Position numbers and translations under genes: made by a program | Shown: positions 1 through 7,202 of the stretch, in pieces | Layout of the letters: each line of letters begins with the position of its first letter | Position numbering within the stretch: the first letter of the stretch is position 1 | The notes under the pieces: model-generated | What the model was told of the DNA's origin: nothing | Seen by the model: only the letters and a program-made list of their open reading frames with translations | Database searches by the model: none | Assembly (NCBI GenBank): GCA_050747525.1 | Contig: JBOGOC010000117.1 | Location: forward strand, 1-15,248 | Length of the DNA stretch: 15,248 nt | Reading direction: 5' to 3' | From: JBOGOC01 sp050747525 | Lineage (GTDB): Bacteria > Acidobacteriota > Polarisedimenticolia > JACPZX01 > DASXTC01

Positions 1-311
1 AGAGGAACCTGGTCCTCCTAGAGGTGAATCTCAGCCAGCATGGTCTCATCGTTACCAGGGCGGCATGACCTCACCTCCCCTATCGGCCGAGCGTCTTTTC
101 TAACCATCGGCTGGCCACCCGATGGACGGGAAAGAGGCACCGTCACCTGGAACGGACACTTGCCTTTCCTTGCCAGTCAGCCAGAAAGTAAGAGTCGCGC
201 GGTTTACATCCACGGGCTGCTCAGCGTTTCATGACCAAACGTGCTCGTGCGACGGTCGTCGAGCTCTCGCGGAGTCACGCGAATACAACGACCCATGACG
301 CAGGGTTTAGC
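1..311. other. Non-coding leader region
   Basis: I see no gene here. The short open frames lack a ribosome-binding site and overlap one another on both strands. The stretch holds one copy of a dispersed repeat (75-120) and ends at the promoter of the 371-1714 gene. It may be the tail of an intergenic region that continues outside the window. Confidence 0.5.
75..120 (+). repeat. Dispersed 46-bp repeat, copy 1
   Basis: Aligned without gaps to 6082-6127, it matches at 36 of 46 positions by eye, with an exact 13-base core (AGCGTCTTTTCTA) at 90-102 and 6097-6109. Both copies are non-coding and in the same orientation. They lie outside the two ends of the isoprenoid locus. The function is unknown; it could be a dispersed intergenic element or the edge of an older duplication. 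Confidence 0.5.
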
Positions 312-340
312 TTGACGCGAAAGCCTTGTCCTGATATAGA
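312..340 (+). promoter_or_regulatory. Sigma70-type promoter for the DUF5995 gene
   Basis: TTGACG at 312-317 and TATAGA at 335-340 are separated by 17 bases, each matching 5 of 6 consensus positions. The predicted transcription start near 347 gives a leader of about 25 nt before the ATG at 371. No strong ribosome-binding site is seen in that leader. Confidence 0.6.
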
Positions 341-370
341 AGACTTGAATCCCTGCCCTCGGGTGCCACC

Positions 371-1714
371 ATGTCAACCACGACACGGCACGCACCAAAC
401 AGCGTGTACTACTTTCAGATCGGCCCTGGGGTCTGGAGTGGTGTCTTCTCATTCCGGGTCATCGATTGGCCGGTCTTCTGGCGGTCCAGGATAGGTCTCT
501 GGAACCGCTTCATCACGCTGGGCATGATTCTCCTCCAACGACTTCTGGGCCCTGCACGCATCGACTCGCACCGGGATGCCCATCCATCCTGGGGGCCCAT
601 GGGGGTGGCCACCAACCGGGTTCGAATCCGGACATGGGGCGTGGTTCTCTATAGGCTCGATGAGCAGTCGATCCTCTGCGGCGATGGGGATCGCGTGCTG
701 GTTCGCTCTCAGGAAACATTCGGCCCGATCCCATTCCTTTTTCGTCGCAGACGACGCCATCCGGCGCGCATCTCTGAGAATGGCTTGTGCGCGACCTACC
801 TGGACGTGTCCCTGCTCGGAGATGATTGGGAGGGACGCTCCGTGGTTCAGACCGGGCACGACTCTATCGAGGCATGTCTGCAATGCAGATGGGCGGAAGC
901 ACGTCAGGTGATATCGAGACCAGGGTCTGATGCGTCGGCCGAGGCGCCTCTTCCTCTTGGGCCGTTGGACTCGGTTGATCGGGTTGTCTGGCGGCTTGAG
1001 CAGTATCGGGACTGGTACGATTGCTCCCGTGACCGTCGAGCCATCTTCACCCACGCCTATCTCGAGATGACCCGGCGCTTTCGCGAGGCCATCGGCACCG
1101 ACGTGTTCTCCGATACTGGCTGGGTCGTCTCGCTGGATATCGCCTTTGCGGACCAGTTCTTTGCAGCCATGAATGCTGAGGCCCTAGATGTGTCCGTGCC
1201 TCACGGCTGGCGGCCGACGTTGTACGCCATGGACGCCGGTCTGACAAGCGTCATGGAAGATCTCTCGCTTCCCATGATCGTGCACGTGGTTCACGACCTG
1301 CCCCTCGCTCTTCAGGCGGCCGGCCTCAGCAATGCCTGTGGGGAAAGCCACATTGACGATTTCCATCGCGCCAATGACGTGCTCCAGGCAGCCATTCCTG
1401 ATATCCAGCGCCAGGTAGCGCGCCGGTACAACCCGATGCTCGCATGGCTCGACCGTCTCGGTGCTGGTGAGGATGAGATCCTCACCAACTATGGAATGCG
1501 GCTGGGACGAGCAGCAGCGTGGTACAACGCGGAGCGATATCTCGACCCCGTCCTGGGTTCACTGGCGAAGGAATCTGTCACGCGCAGCACGAACCTTGCC
1601 GTATCGCAGATCCTAAGGCCGGCACTCTTCTCTTTCAGGATCGGGCGCAAGGTCCTGCGCCTGGCAAGTCGCTGGACGCGTCGATGGCCGGATGACAAAC
1701 GAGGCCCCGAGTAG
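371..1714 (+). CDS. DUF5995-like protein with an extra N-terminal domain
   Basis: A 447-residue protein. Residues about 203-395 look like DUF5995, a family without an assigned reaction. This half is rich in conserved-looking His and Asp, including THAY (227-230), HVVHD (305-309) and HIDDFH (327-332), followed by a Tyr/Trp-rich stretch (373-390). Such a set could bind metal, but that is inference. Residues 1-200 are a separate region I do not recognise, with an aromatic start and a hydrophobic segment near 43-60. It is not a clear signal peptide. The C-terminus is basic. The ATG was chosen because a good promoter ends about 30 bases upstream. The stop codon lies 3 bp from that of the convergent desaturase, so the gene probably belongs to the isoprenoid locus functionally. 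It may act on the lipid product or its carrier. Confidence 0.75.
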   Translation: MSTTTRHAPNSVYYFQIGPGVWSGVFSFRVIDWPVFWRSRIGLWNRFITLGMILLQRLLGPARIDSHRDAHPSWGPMGVATNRVRIRTWGVVLYRLDEQSILCGDGDRVLVRSQETFGPIPFLFRRRRRHPARISENGLCATYLDVSLLGDDWEGRSVVQTGHDSIEACLQCRWAEARQVISRPGSDASAEAPLPLGPLDSVDRVVWRLEQYRDWYDCSRDRRAIFTHAYLEMTRRFREAIGTDVFSDTGWVVSLDIAFADQFFAAMNAEALDVSVPHGWRPTLYAMDAGLTSVMEDLSLPMIVHVVHDLPLALQAAGLSNACGESHIDDFHRANDVLQAAIPDIQRQVARRYNPMLAWLDRLGAGEDEILTNYGMRLGRAAAWYNAERYLDPVLGSLAKESVTRSTNLAVSQILRPALFSFRIGRKVLRLASRWTRRWPDDKRGPE

Positions 1715-1717
1715 GCC

Positions 1718-3190
1718 TCACGCGTGCAGGGCACTCGTCCAGGCGCGGGAGAGTTGTCCGTGCCTTACCGCGTCGACCACGCGCTGAGCGCAGACCATCG
1801 CGCTTGCCGCGGCCAGTTCGACTCCAATCCCGCGCGCGCCGGCACAGTCGCCTGCGAGAAACAGTCCAGGCAAGGGCGTTGTCACATCGGGCCTATCACG
1901 GCCCACCTGCCCGACGACCTGGGCCGTACTGATCACCCCCTGCTTCCCCAGGAAGCTCCCCAACTCCTCCGCACCGACAATGTCCACCCATTCGGTTGCT
2001 TCTGCGAGGCCCGGGACGAGGGTGGTCAGGGCTGCGTGGAGGCGACCCTCGGCGCCGTTTGCACCACGGGTGGTCGGCGCGACGGTGCATGCGAGCAGCA
2101 ACTGCTTTCCAGCTGGCGCCAGATCAGGGTCGAAGTTGGAAGGGACAGGGCAATAGAACATCTGAAAGCGAGGGTCGCCCGCCTCAACGGCATTGGTCCA
2201 GCAAAGCGTCGAACGGATGTCCTCTTCGGTAGAGAACTGCAGCGGCAACCCTCCAATTAGGCATCCGCTCCGAATGAGCGGCCGGGACAGACCAAGCTTC
2301 ACCTGCACTGCGAGTAGCGAGCTGGTTGTCTTGGCGACGCGCGCCACATAGGGTGCTGGAAAGTGCTGCGGGCCTGCGAGCGAGATGGTGGTTTGAAGCG
2401 GGAGCGTCGACACCACCGTCGCTGCCCGCCAGCGCCGTCCGTCCTCGGCGGTCACGCCGATGGCGATACCACCCTCCACGTCGACGCGGGTGATACACAC
2501 GCCGGTCTCGATGATTGCGCCCCGCCCGACAGCGGCGCGGGCGTACAGCGCAGGGATTCTGCCCGCCCCTCCACGCGGATACCCGATTGTGTACTCGGCA
2601 AGGATGCGGCGCAAGCACCAAATCGCCTCACCGGTCGCGCAGTGATCAGTCGGGGTCACGAAGAACGTACCGAAGATCATCTGAGCGAGCACACGCAAAC
2701 GTGGGTTGGGAAGCCGCGCTTCGAGATACGTCGCCAGGTCGATGGCGTCGAGTGCATCAATCTGACGCTCGTCGAGAAAGAGAAGATCGCGGATCAAAGT
2801 GAGCACGCCGCGAAGATCGACGTGCGAACACCCTGTCTGGAGCAATGTCCAGATAGCCACGGGCGGGAGCAGCCAGCGCGTGCTGGGGATGAGCGTGTCA
2901 AGTCCCAGCCCACGGATCCGGAACAACACGGGCGCAGTGCAAAACTCCAATCGCTCGGGCCACTCCATCTGGCGCAGCGCTTCATTCAGAGGGCCGCGGT
3001 CGCCACGGCTGAACATGTGCGTGCCGTAGTCGACCGTGAAGCCGTCCCTTCGATAGCTGGCACAGCTTCCGCCGATCATGGGGTTCTTCTCGAGGAGTGT
3101 GACGTGGAGGCCCGCGTGTGCAAGCAGTCCCGCAATCGCGGTGCCGCCAACACCTGCGCCCAGCACCACTACGTCAGTCGCGAGCTCCAT
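1718..3190 (-). CDS. Phytoene-desaturase-like FAD-dependent oxidoreductase
   Basis: A 490-residue flavoprotein of the CrtI/CrtN/HpnE-like amine-oxidase superfamily. The N-terminal dinucleotide-binding motif is GAGVGG (residues 11-16), followed by LLEKN (32-36) and GGSCASY (40-46), where the FAD phosphates and ribose are held. The C-terminal FAD motif (LFLAGDCAG, about 443-451, then GVELAAASA) is also typical. Family members desaturate, saturate or isomerise polyprenoid chains. The substrate here cannot be told from sequence. The ATG at 3190 lies 2 bp after the stop of the reductase gene and has no strong ribosome-binding site, so translation probably couples to the gene before it. It is the last gene of the minus-strand operon. 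Confidence 0.85.
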   Translation of the reverse strand: MELATDVVVLGAGVGGTAIAGLLAHAGLHVTLLEKNPMIGGSCASYRRDGFTVDYGTHMFSRGDRGPLNEALRQMEWPERLEFCTAPVLFRIRGLGLDTLIPSTRWLLPPVAIWTLLQTGCSHVDLRGVLTLIRDLLFLDERQIDALDAIDLATYLEARLPNPRLRVLAQMIFGTFFVTPTDHCATGEAIWCLRRILAEYTIGYPRGGAGRIPALYARAAVGRGAIIETGVCITRVDVEGGIAIGVTAEDGRRWRAATVVSTLPLQTTISLAGPQHFPAPYVARVAKTTSSLLAVQVKLGLSRPLIRSGCLIGGLPLQFSTEEDIRSTLCWTNAVEAGDPRFQMFYCPVPSNFDPDLAPAGKQLLLACTVAPTTRGANGAEGRLHAALTTLVPGLAEATEWVDIVGAEELGSFLGKQGVISTAQVVGQVGRDRPDVTTPLPGLFLAGDCAGARGIGVELAAASAMVCAQRVVDAVRHGQLSRAWTSALHA

Positions 3191-3192
3191 GC

Positions 3193-4338
3193 TCAGAGTC
3201 GCGCGTTGACGTATGCTGTCAGGCGCTCGGGGAGGAACGCTCTCTTTGCCTCGAAAAGAGGCGAGATGCGGATTGCTTTTTCGATGAGTTGCGCTCCGCC
3301 CAAGCGGAAGAATGCTTCGAACACCATGCGCCGTCCAAGCGCGTGGCGCCAGGCAAAGTCGAAGATCAGCTTGCGCCGCGTGGCGATCGCCATAGGCGTT
3401 CCGATCACCTCATCCACGCGGCGCTCGTAGTCGGTGAGTGGACGTCCGTGCTGAAGGTGGTCGGCGATTGCAAGACCGGCGAGTTGCCCGGTTATCATTG
3501 CAGGAAGGATTCCTCCGCCGTTCGATGCCATGACCATCCCTGCGGCGTCGCCGACGGCGACACGCCGTCCTCGAACCAGCGGACGCACCATCCCGCCAAG
3601 CGGGATGTTTCCGCCGGAAAAATAGAGTGGAGTGGCTTCGGGAAAGCGCGCCAGGAACCGGTTAAGAAGGCCGCGGATGTCATTCCCCGTGTAGAAGTGA
3701 GGAAGGCCCAGGCCGATGTTGGCGTCACCGTTCTTCGGAATCACCCACGCGTAGCCGCCTGGGGCGCAATCGCCGAAGTACACATCGATGACATCGCCGT
3801 AGAACGACCCGCGGGCCACGCAGAACACAGCCTGGTTGAGCTTTGTCGGCGGGACAAACCCCGCCATGCGCGGCACGCGCGACGTGGGCCCCGACGCGAC
3901 GACGATCACGCGTGCGACGAAGCGCTGGCGCAGTGTGATCACTTCGTTGCCGCTGAAGGCATGCACCGTAGTGGCGAGTTGGTACGTGGCGCCGTGAGCG
4001 CGGGCGAGACATGCCAGGTGCTGATCAAATGCATCGCGGTCTATGGTGTAGCCGCCGAACGGAAAGGTGAAGGAGCGTCCTGCGGGCGACCAGATGCGGA
4101 TCCACTCCGTGCGTTGGTGACTCATCTCCTTCGGGATCGGCACTTCGTCATAGCGCTTGCGGTAGGCGGGGAAGTTCTCGTCTGCATCGGGGACGAACTC
4201 TCCGCACTGGACCCTTCGTCCGATGACCGTGGCATTGTCGAGGACGAGGACGCGCAGACCGGCGCGTGCCGCGTAGTAGGCTGTCGTGTTGCCTGCCACC
4301 CGTCCGCCGATGATCACGACATCATAGCAAGCGTGCAC
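3193..4338 (-). CDS. Geranylgeranyl-reductase-family flavoprotein
   Basis: A 381-residue FAD-dependent reductase resembling the geranylgeranyl reductase / ChlP group, which saturates isoprenoid double bonds. Seen in order (numbered from the GTG): the nucleotide-binding motif GGRVAG (11-16), GRRVQCGE with the family Cys (40-47), IDRDAFD (99-105), a GGYAWVIPK segment (194-202) matching the family's YxWxFP element, and GDAAG followed by NGGG (263-267, 273-276). The GTG at 4338 is preferred: GGAGG sits 3 bases upstream and the conserved fold begins a few residues later. An in-frame ATG at 4404 would add 22 poorly conserved residues and overlap the synthase gene by 91 bp. With the GTG the overlap is 25 bp, which suggests translational coupling. 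The likely substrate is the polyprenoid made by the upstream enzyme, but a quinone or lipid tail is also possible. Confidence 0.82.
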   Translation of the reverse strand: MHACYDVVIIGGRVAGNTTAYYAARAGLRVLVLDNATVIGRRVQCGEFVPDADENFPAYRKRYDEVPIPKEMSHQRTEWIRIWSPAGRSFTFPFGGYTIDRDAFDQHLACLARAHGATYQLATTVHAFSGNEVITLRQRFVARVIVVASGPTSRVPRMAGFVPPTKLNQAVFCVARGSFYGDVIDVYFGDCAPGGYAWVIPKNGDANIGLGLPHFYTGNDIRGLLNRFLARFPEATPLYFSGGNIPLGGMVRPLVRGRRVAVGDAAGMVMASNGGGILPAMITGQLAGLAIADHLQHGRPLTDYERRVDEVIGTPMAIATRRKLIFDFAWRHALGRRMVFEAFFRLGGAQLIEKAIRISPLFEAKRAFLPERLTAYVNARL

Positions 4339-5390
4339 CGGCCTCCCGTGTCCGGACGCAATGGCTCCGTCTGCGCTTCCACCATCTCCATGACTCGTAG
4401 GCATTCACGCGGCGCCAGCTCGGGGCAGGCGTGTGCCGGCGAACGCGCCCTGCGTTCGCGGATGGCGCCGACATCACCAACGCATACGGGCAGGCGCGAA
4501 GCAATGTCAAACAGTCGATGAAACAGAGCATGCTTGACCCCTTCGGGACCGGGGATGCGTGGCAGGGCGTCGCCGAGGAACCCGTAGTAGTTCTTGCGCC
4601 AGCCGTCGTAAACACGGAAGCGTCCCTTCAGCACGCAGCGGAAGAACTGCTCTATGGCCAACTCTGAGAGGCGGCGGTTGCGGGGTGACATCTGCGCGGC
4701 GACGTCCCACGCGGCCAGGAAGTAGTCAAGGCAGAGTTGCTCGCGCAGAGCGGTCAAGTCAGCCAGGCGCGCGGGGAGCTGCGACGGCCGGATGCCAAGC
4801 ACCTCCAGCTCCTCGCGCGTTATCCAGAACGACCCGCGACGGAGATCGTCCATCACGTCGAACAGGTCGTCACAGCACTGAAATCCGGCGCCGACGAGCT
4901 TGCAGTACCTGCGCACCCGTGCTGGGTCCTCGTCGAGCAGAAGGAGCTGCATGCCTACATATGCCGGGATGTATGCCTTGTGATACCAAAGGCGGAACGC
5001 GTCCTCGGCGAGCGCCCGGTCTCCGAGTGCCAGGTAGCGTCGCTCTGCGTCAAGGTACTCAAGCATTTCAAGCGCCCGTCGCCGCGTATCAAGGAATGCC
5101 GCTCCTTCTTCGACAAACGCCAGCATGGCCCGTTGCAATTCATGCTCGCCGCGTCCATGCCGCAGTTCGTGCACTATCTGGGCGACTGCCGCGGATGTTG
5201 TGCCGTCGGCAAGATCGTCCAGCCGCCGCACTGCGTACCAGAAGAGTGTCCAGATCCGACTTCGTTCAGCGGGCATCACCAGCTGTGGAATGTACCCGCC
5301 GACGAGGTCGACGCGCCGAAGATAGGCTCTCATCGCGTTCATCGAAAGCGACGTCACTCGCGAAGTGCTTTTCACGTCACTGCATCCCAC
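4314..5390 (-). CDS. Squalene/phytoene synthase-like prenyltransferase
   Basis: A 358-residue member of the trans-isoprenyl diphosphate synthase head-to-head fold. The first Asp-rich motif is RRLDDLAD (D58, D62). The second region, FQCCDDLFDVMDD (170-182), aligns with the family's FQLTNILRDVxED and supplies D174, D178, D181 and D182. It is followed by RRGSFWITREEL, like the usual GRxYLPxEDL. The enzyme probably condenses two allylic diphosphates head to head, but the replaced residues in motif 2 make the product uncertain (C30, C40 or other). The frame opens with GTG at 5390. ATGs at 5342 and 5333 are also possible, since none has a clear ribosome-binding site and homology begins near residue 20. 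The last 60 residues are extra and overlap the reductase gene. It is first in the operon, behind the promoter at 5556-5585. Confidence 0.82.
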   Translation of the reverse strand: MGCSDVKSTSRVTSLSMNAMRAYLRRVDLVGGYIPQLVMPAERSRIWTLFWYAVRRLDDLADGTTSAAVAQIVHELRHGRGEHELQRAMLAFVEEGAAFLDTRRRALEMLEYLDAERRYLALGDRALAEDAFRLWYHKAYIPAYVGMQLLLLDEDPARVRRYCKLVGAGFQCCDDLFDVMDDLRRGSFWITREELEVLGIRPSQLPARLADLTALREQLCLDYFLAAWDVAAQMSPRNRRLSELAIEQFFRCVLKGRFRVYDGWRKNYYGFLGDALPRIPGPEGVKHALFHRLFDIASRLPVCVGDVGAIRERRARSPAHACPELAPRECLRVMEMVEAQTEPLRPDTGGRCTLAMMS

Positions 5391-5555
5391 AGCAACGGTC
5401 GTCGCAAGGAGCTCCCGATGTCACGTGCAACAGGAAGCGCCCGAGACCACGGAAGCACGCGTCGGAGGTCGATCGTTATGGTCGGTGCAGTCTGAGGTGA
5501 GCAGGTCCGCCGGATCAGCGATCATGTCTACTGTCTCCGGGCAGGAGGGATTACT

Positions 5556-5585
5556 ACTATACGGAAGCGGCTCGACGTGTGTCAA
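5556..5585 (-). promoter_or_regulatory. Sigma70-type promoter of the isoprenoid operon
   Basis: On the minus strand, a perfect TTGACA (5580-5585) and TATAGT (5556-5561, 5 of 6) are separated by 18 bases. The predicted start near 5549 gives a leader of about 160 nt before the GTG at 5390. I see no regulator-binding palindrome overlapping it. The long leader could hold further control. Confidence 0.65.
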
Positions 5586-5790
5586 TAGTGCGTTGTCGCT
5601 GGCCTACAGTCCGCTTCTCGACCGGCTCCCGGCGCCCGGCTCACCGATCAAACCGGCATCGCGAGGGGCACGGTCTCTATAATGACCTTGGCTTGGAAGG
5701 CATTAGTACCTCCGATGAACTTCCTTATGCAACCGCGCGCTTAACACTCCGGAGAGTTCCTTCCTCCGACTGTTAACCGCCAACCGGCCG

Positions 5791-5873
5791 CGTGGTTAAA
5801 GGATCGGAGAGTCCAGAGAGTTCTGGGGGAGTCGCGGTCAGTGTCAGGAGCCGTGGTTAACAGGTAGAGAGTC
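5791..5873 (+). repeat. Short direct repeat with GGTTAA and GAGAGTC blocks
   Basis: CGTGGTTAA...GAGAGTC occurs at 5791-5813 and again at 5852-5873, about 61 bp apart. GAGAGT also occurs near 5753 and 5814. A TTAACC at 5773-5778 forms a 6-bp inverted pair with GGTTAA at 5794-5799. This looks like a small cluster of related sites, perhaps protein-binding, but no protein can be named. Confidence 0.4.
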
Positions 5874-5962
5874 GCTCAGCGTGCCGCTTCCTCCGCCGAA
5901 CTCCCCCACGAGCCTAAACACGGACAGCCCTAACCGCTCTCGCGACCAGGGCTCGTGTATCG

Positions 5963-5985
5963 TCAGCCCCACCTCGTGGGGCTGA
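5963..5985. other. 9-bp GC-rich stem-loop
   Basis: TCAGCCCCA and TGGGGCTGA pair perfectly over 9 bp around a 5-base loop (CCTCG). No run of T follows on either strand, so it is not a classical terminator. It lies 14 bp before the repeat pair at 5999-6075 and may belong to the same structured region. Confidence 0.45.
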
Positions 5986-5998
5986 GGGAACTGGCTCC

Positions 5999-6075
5999 CC
6001 AGGTGATCGATGTCACGAGTATCCGGGCATCTCGTGACATCGTGTAGCTGGACACCAGGTGATCGGTGTCACGAG
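5999..6075 (+). repeat. 21-bp direct repeat enclosing a 12-bp hairpin
   Basis: The 21-base unit at 5999-6019 recurs at 6055-6075 with one mismatch, 56 bp apart. The second half of the first unit (CGATGTCACGAG, 6008-6019) is also exactly complementary to CTCGTGACATCG at 6031-6042, so it can form a 12-bp stem with an 11-base loop. The three related arms could be operator sites or alternative RNA pairings. Confidence 0.55.
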
Positions 6076-6081
6076 ATGGGG

Positions 6082-6127
6082 CTCCCCTACCCCGCCAGCG
6101 TCTTTTCTACTCATCGCGTGGACACCC
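6082..6127 (+). repeat. Dispersed 46-bp repeat, copy 2
   Basis: This is the partner of 75-120, with 36 of 46 positions identical. It begins 6 bp after the 21-bp direct repeat unit at 6055-6075. The exact core is at 6097-6109. Confidence 0.5.
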
Positions 6128-6858
6128 ACTTTGCCCAAAAATACGCAAGTTGTGGAAGTTACGATTCGGAACGGCAGGGGAGGATGGCGGGAGGCGGCGT
6201 AGTGTCAGACCGTCAGCTCCTAACGGGCTCATCGTACTCGTCGCCGAGAATCGGACGGAGGTATTCACCGCCAGCGTCGAGAGCCTCTTGCGCAACCTGC
6301 ATGTCTCGGGGGTGGTCCATCCTCCGGTGGCCATTGTTATATGAGGCGACATGCGTCACTGACCCGTTTGGGTGCCCAGGCGCAGGACCCGTTGCCGCGC
6401 TGGAGGACTCTCTCGCGGAGATACATCACGGAGGGTCTTCCATCCGGTGCCGTCGGACGCGGCCAGGGTGGGGCTGATGTCGTTGCTGGATCAGTTCGCG
6501 GCGACGCGGGACGAGCGGGGAATTCCGGAGCGCGCCGGGAGTCCTGGTCCTGCGACATGAGGCTCACCATTCGTGGTGCGGCGGCAGACGATCGTGGCCG
6601 CCAGAGGCGTGATTGGATTCGTCGTTGCGCTCCCCTCGTCGAGGCAGCCCAGGACCTGGCTGCGGCGGTAGAACCGCATCGATCTCCCGGCGCCGCCTCG
6701 CCCGCGGTTTGCCCCGTTTCCCCTGTTTTATCGCGTTCAATCCCTGGGGACGGGATGGAGTTGGCGGCGATGCGGCTCCGCACGATTGGCGGCTCGCCTT
6801 CCCGTCCAGGACGCCGGGGTTCCGGTGAGCGGGATCCCGTTTCAGGGGAGGTGTGCCG

Positions 6859-7146
6859 ATGAAACTCGCAATCCCGCTGTTGGTCGCGATCACGGCCCTT
6901 TCGGCGGCTTCCGTGCCGCCCGGGACGGCGCCACCCGCCGTCGCGGCGGACGCCGCCCAGGAACTGGCGCTGCTCTCCGCGGCCTCCGTCGAGGTCACGG
7001 GCGCTCTGGAACAGTTCAACCCCTGCGGTATTTCTCTGCGATGCGATCTTCCGGGCAGCTACATCGGGAAGCCTTGCAACCACCCGGACGAGGAGATCCC
7101 GCCCTGCTACTGTCGCGCGCTCACGCAGTTCGGCTGTCAGCCCTGA
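6859..7146 (+). CDS. Small secreted Cys-rich protein
   Basis: A 95-residue protein of a type I do not recognise by family. It starts MKLAIPLLVAITALSAASV, a clean Sec signal with an Ala-rich cleavage zone (around residues 25-32). The mature C-terminal half carries six Cys (spacing C-x5-C-x9-C-x8-C-x-C-x7-C) among Pro, Gly and aromatic residues. Six Cys would allow three disulfides. The ATG at 6859 has GGGGAGG upstream with about 7 bases of spacing. An in-frame GTG at 6853 fits that site less well. It is first in an operon with an exported thioredoxin-like protein, a sigma factor and a kinase, so it may be the exported product or signal of that unit. A role as toxin, ligand or structural protein cannot be decided. 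Confidence 0.72.
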   Translation: MKLAIPLLVAITALSAASVPPGTAPPAVAADAAQELALLSAASVEVTGALEQFNPCGISLRCDLPGSYIGKPCNHPDEEIPPCYCRALTQFGCQP

Positions 7147-7163
7147 GCCACGACGCGGCGGCG

Positions 7164-7188
7164 GGGGCCGGCCGGTTTTCCCGGCCCC
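7164..7188 (+). terminator. GC hairpin after the Cys-rich gene
   Basis: GGGGCCGG (7164-7171) and CCGGCCCC (7181-7188) form an 8-bp stem with a 9-base loop, 17 bp after the stop of the small gene. No T-run follows, so termination is likely partial. It may lower expression of the downstream genes relative to the first, or protect the 3' end of a short message. Confidence 0.45.
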
Positions 7189-7202
7189 TTGCCGTCACTC
7201 CA

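Larger units (their letters stand above)
5586..6858. other. 1.3-kb intergenic region without a convincing gene
   Basis: No frame here has a ribosome-binding site plus recognisable protein character. The region holds direct repeats (5791-5873, 5999-6075), two stem-loops and one copy of a dispersed repeat (6082-6127). From about 6350 on it becomes G+C rich and leads to the ribosome-binding site of the 6859 gene. It could contain decayed genes too far gone to recognise or an unannotated structured RNA. Confidence 0.45.

Noticed and set aside
617..634. GGTTCGAATCC resembling a tRNA T-arm
   Set aside because: The T-stem does not pair correctly with a 7-base loop, no acceptor, D-arm or anticodon arm fits around it, and it lies inside the 371-1714 coding frame.
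449..1054. 201-codon minus-strand open frame within the DUF5995 gene
   Set aside because: It is a shadow of the 371-1714 gene, whose C-terminal domain and promoter support the plus strand.
2363..4521. Long plus-strand open frames (2363-3430, 3118-4521) opposite the flavoenzyme genes
   Set aside because: They are antisense to clear family matches, rich in Arg/Ala/His without domains, and typical of shadow frames in high-G+C DNA.
6010..6477. 155-codon plus-strand open frame in the intergenic region
   Set aside because: It starts inside the repeat cluster, has no ribosome-binding site, and its composition is not protein-like.
6337..7083. 248-codon minus-strand open frame covering the Cys-rich gene
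   Set aside because: It is Arg/Pro/Ser-rich low-complexity sequence without a ribosome-binding site, and the opposite strand carries a signal-bearing gene with a strong one.
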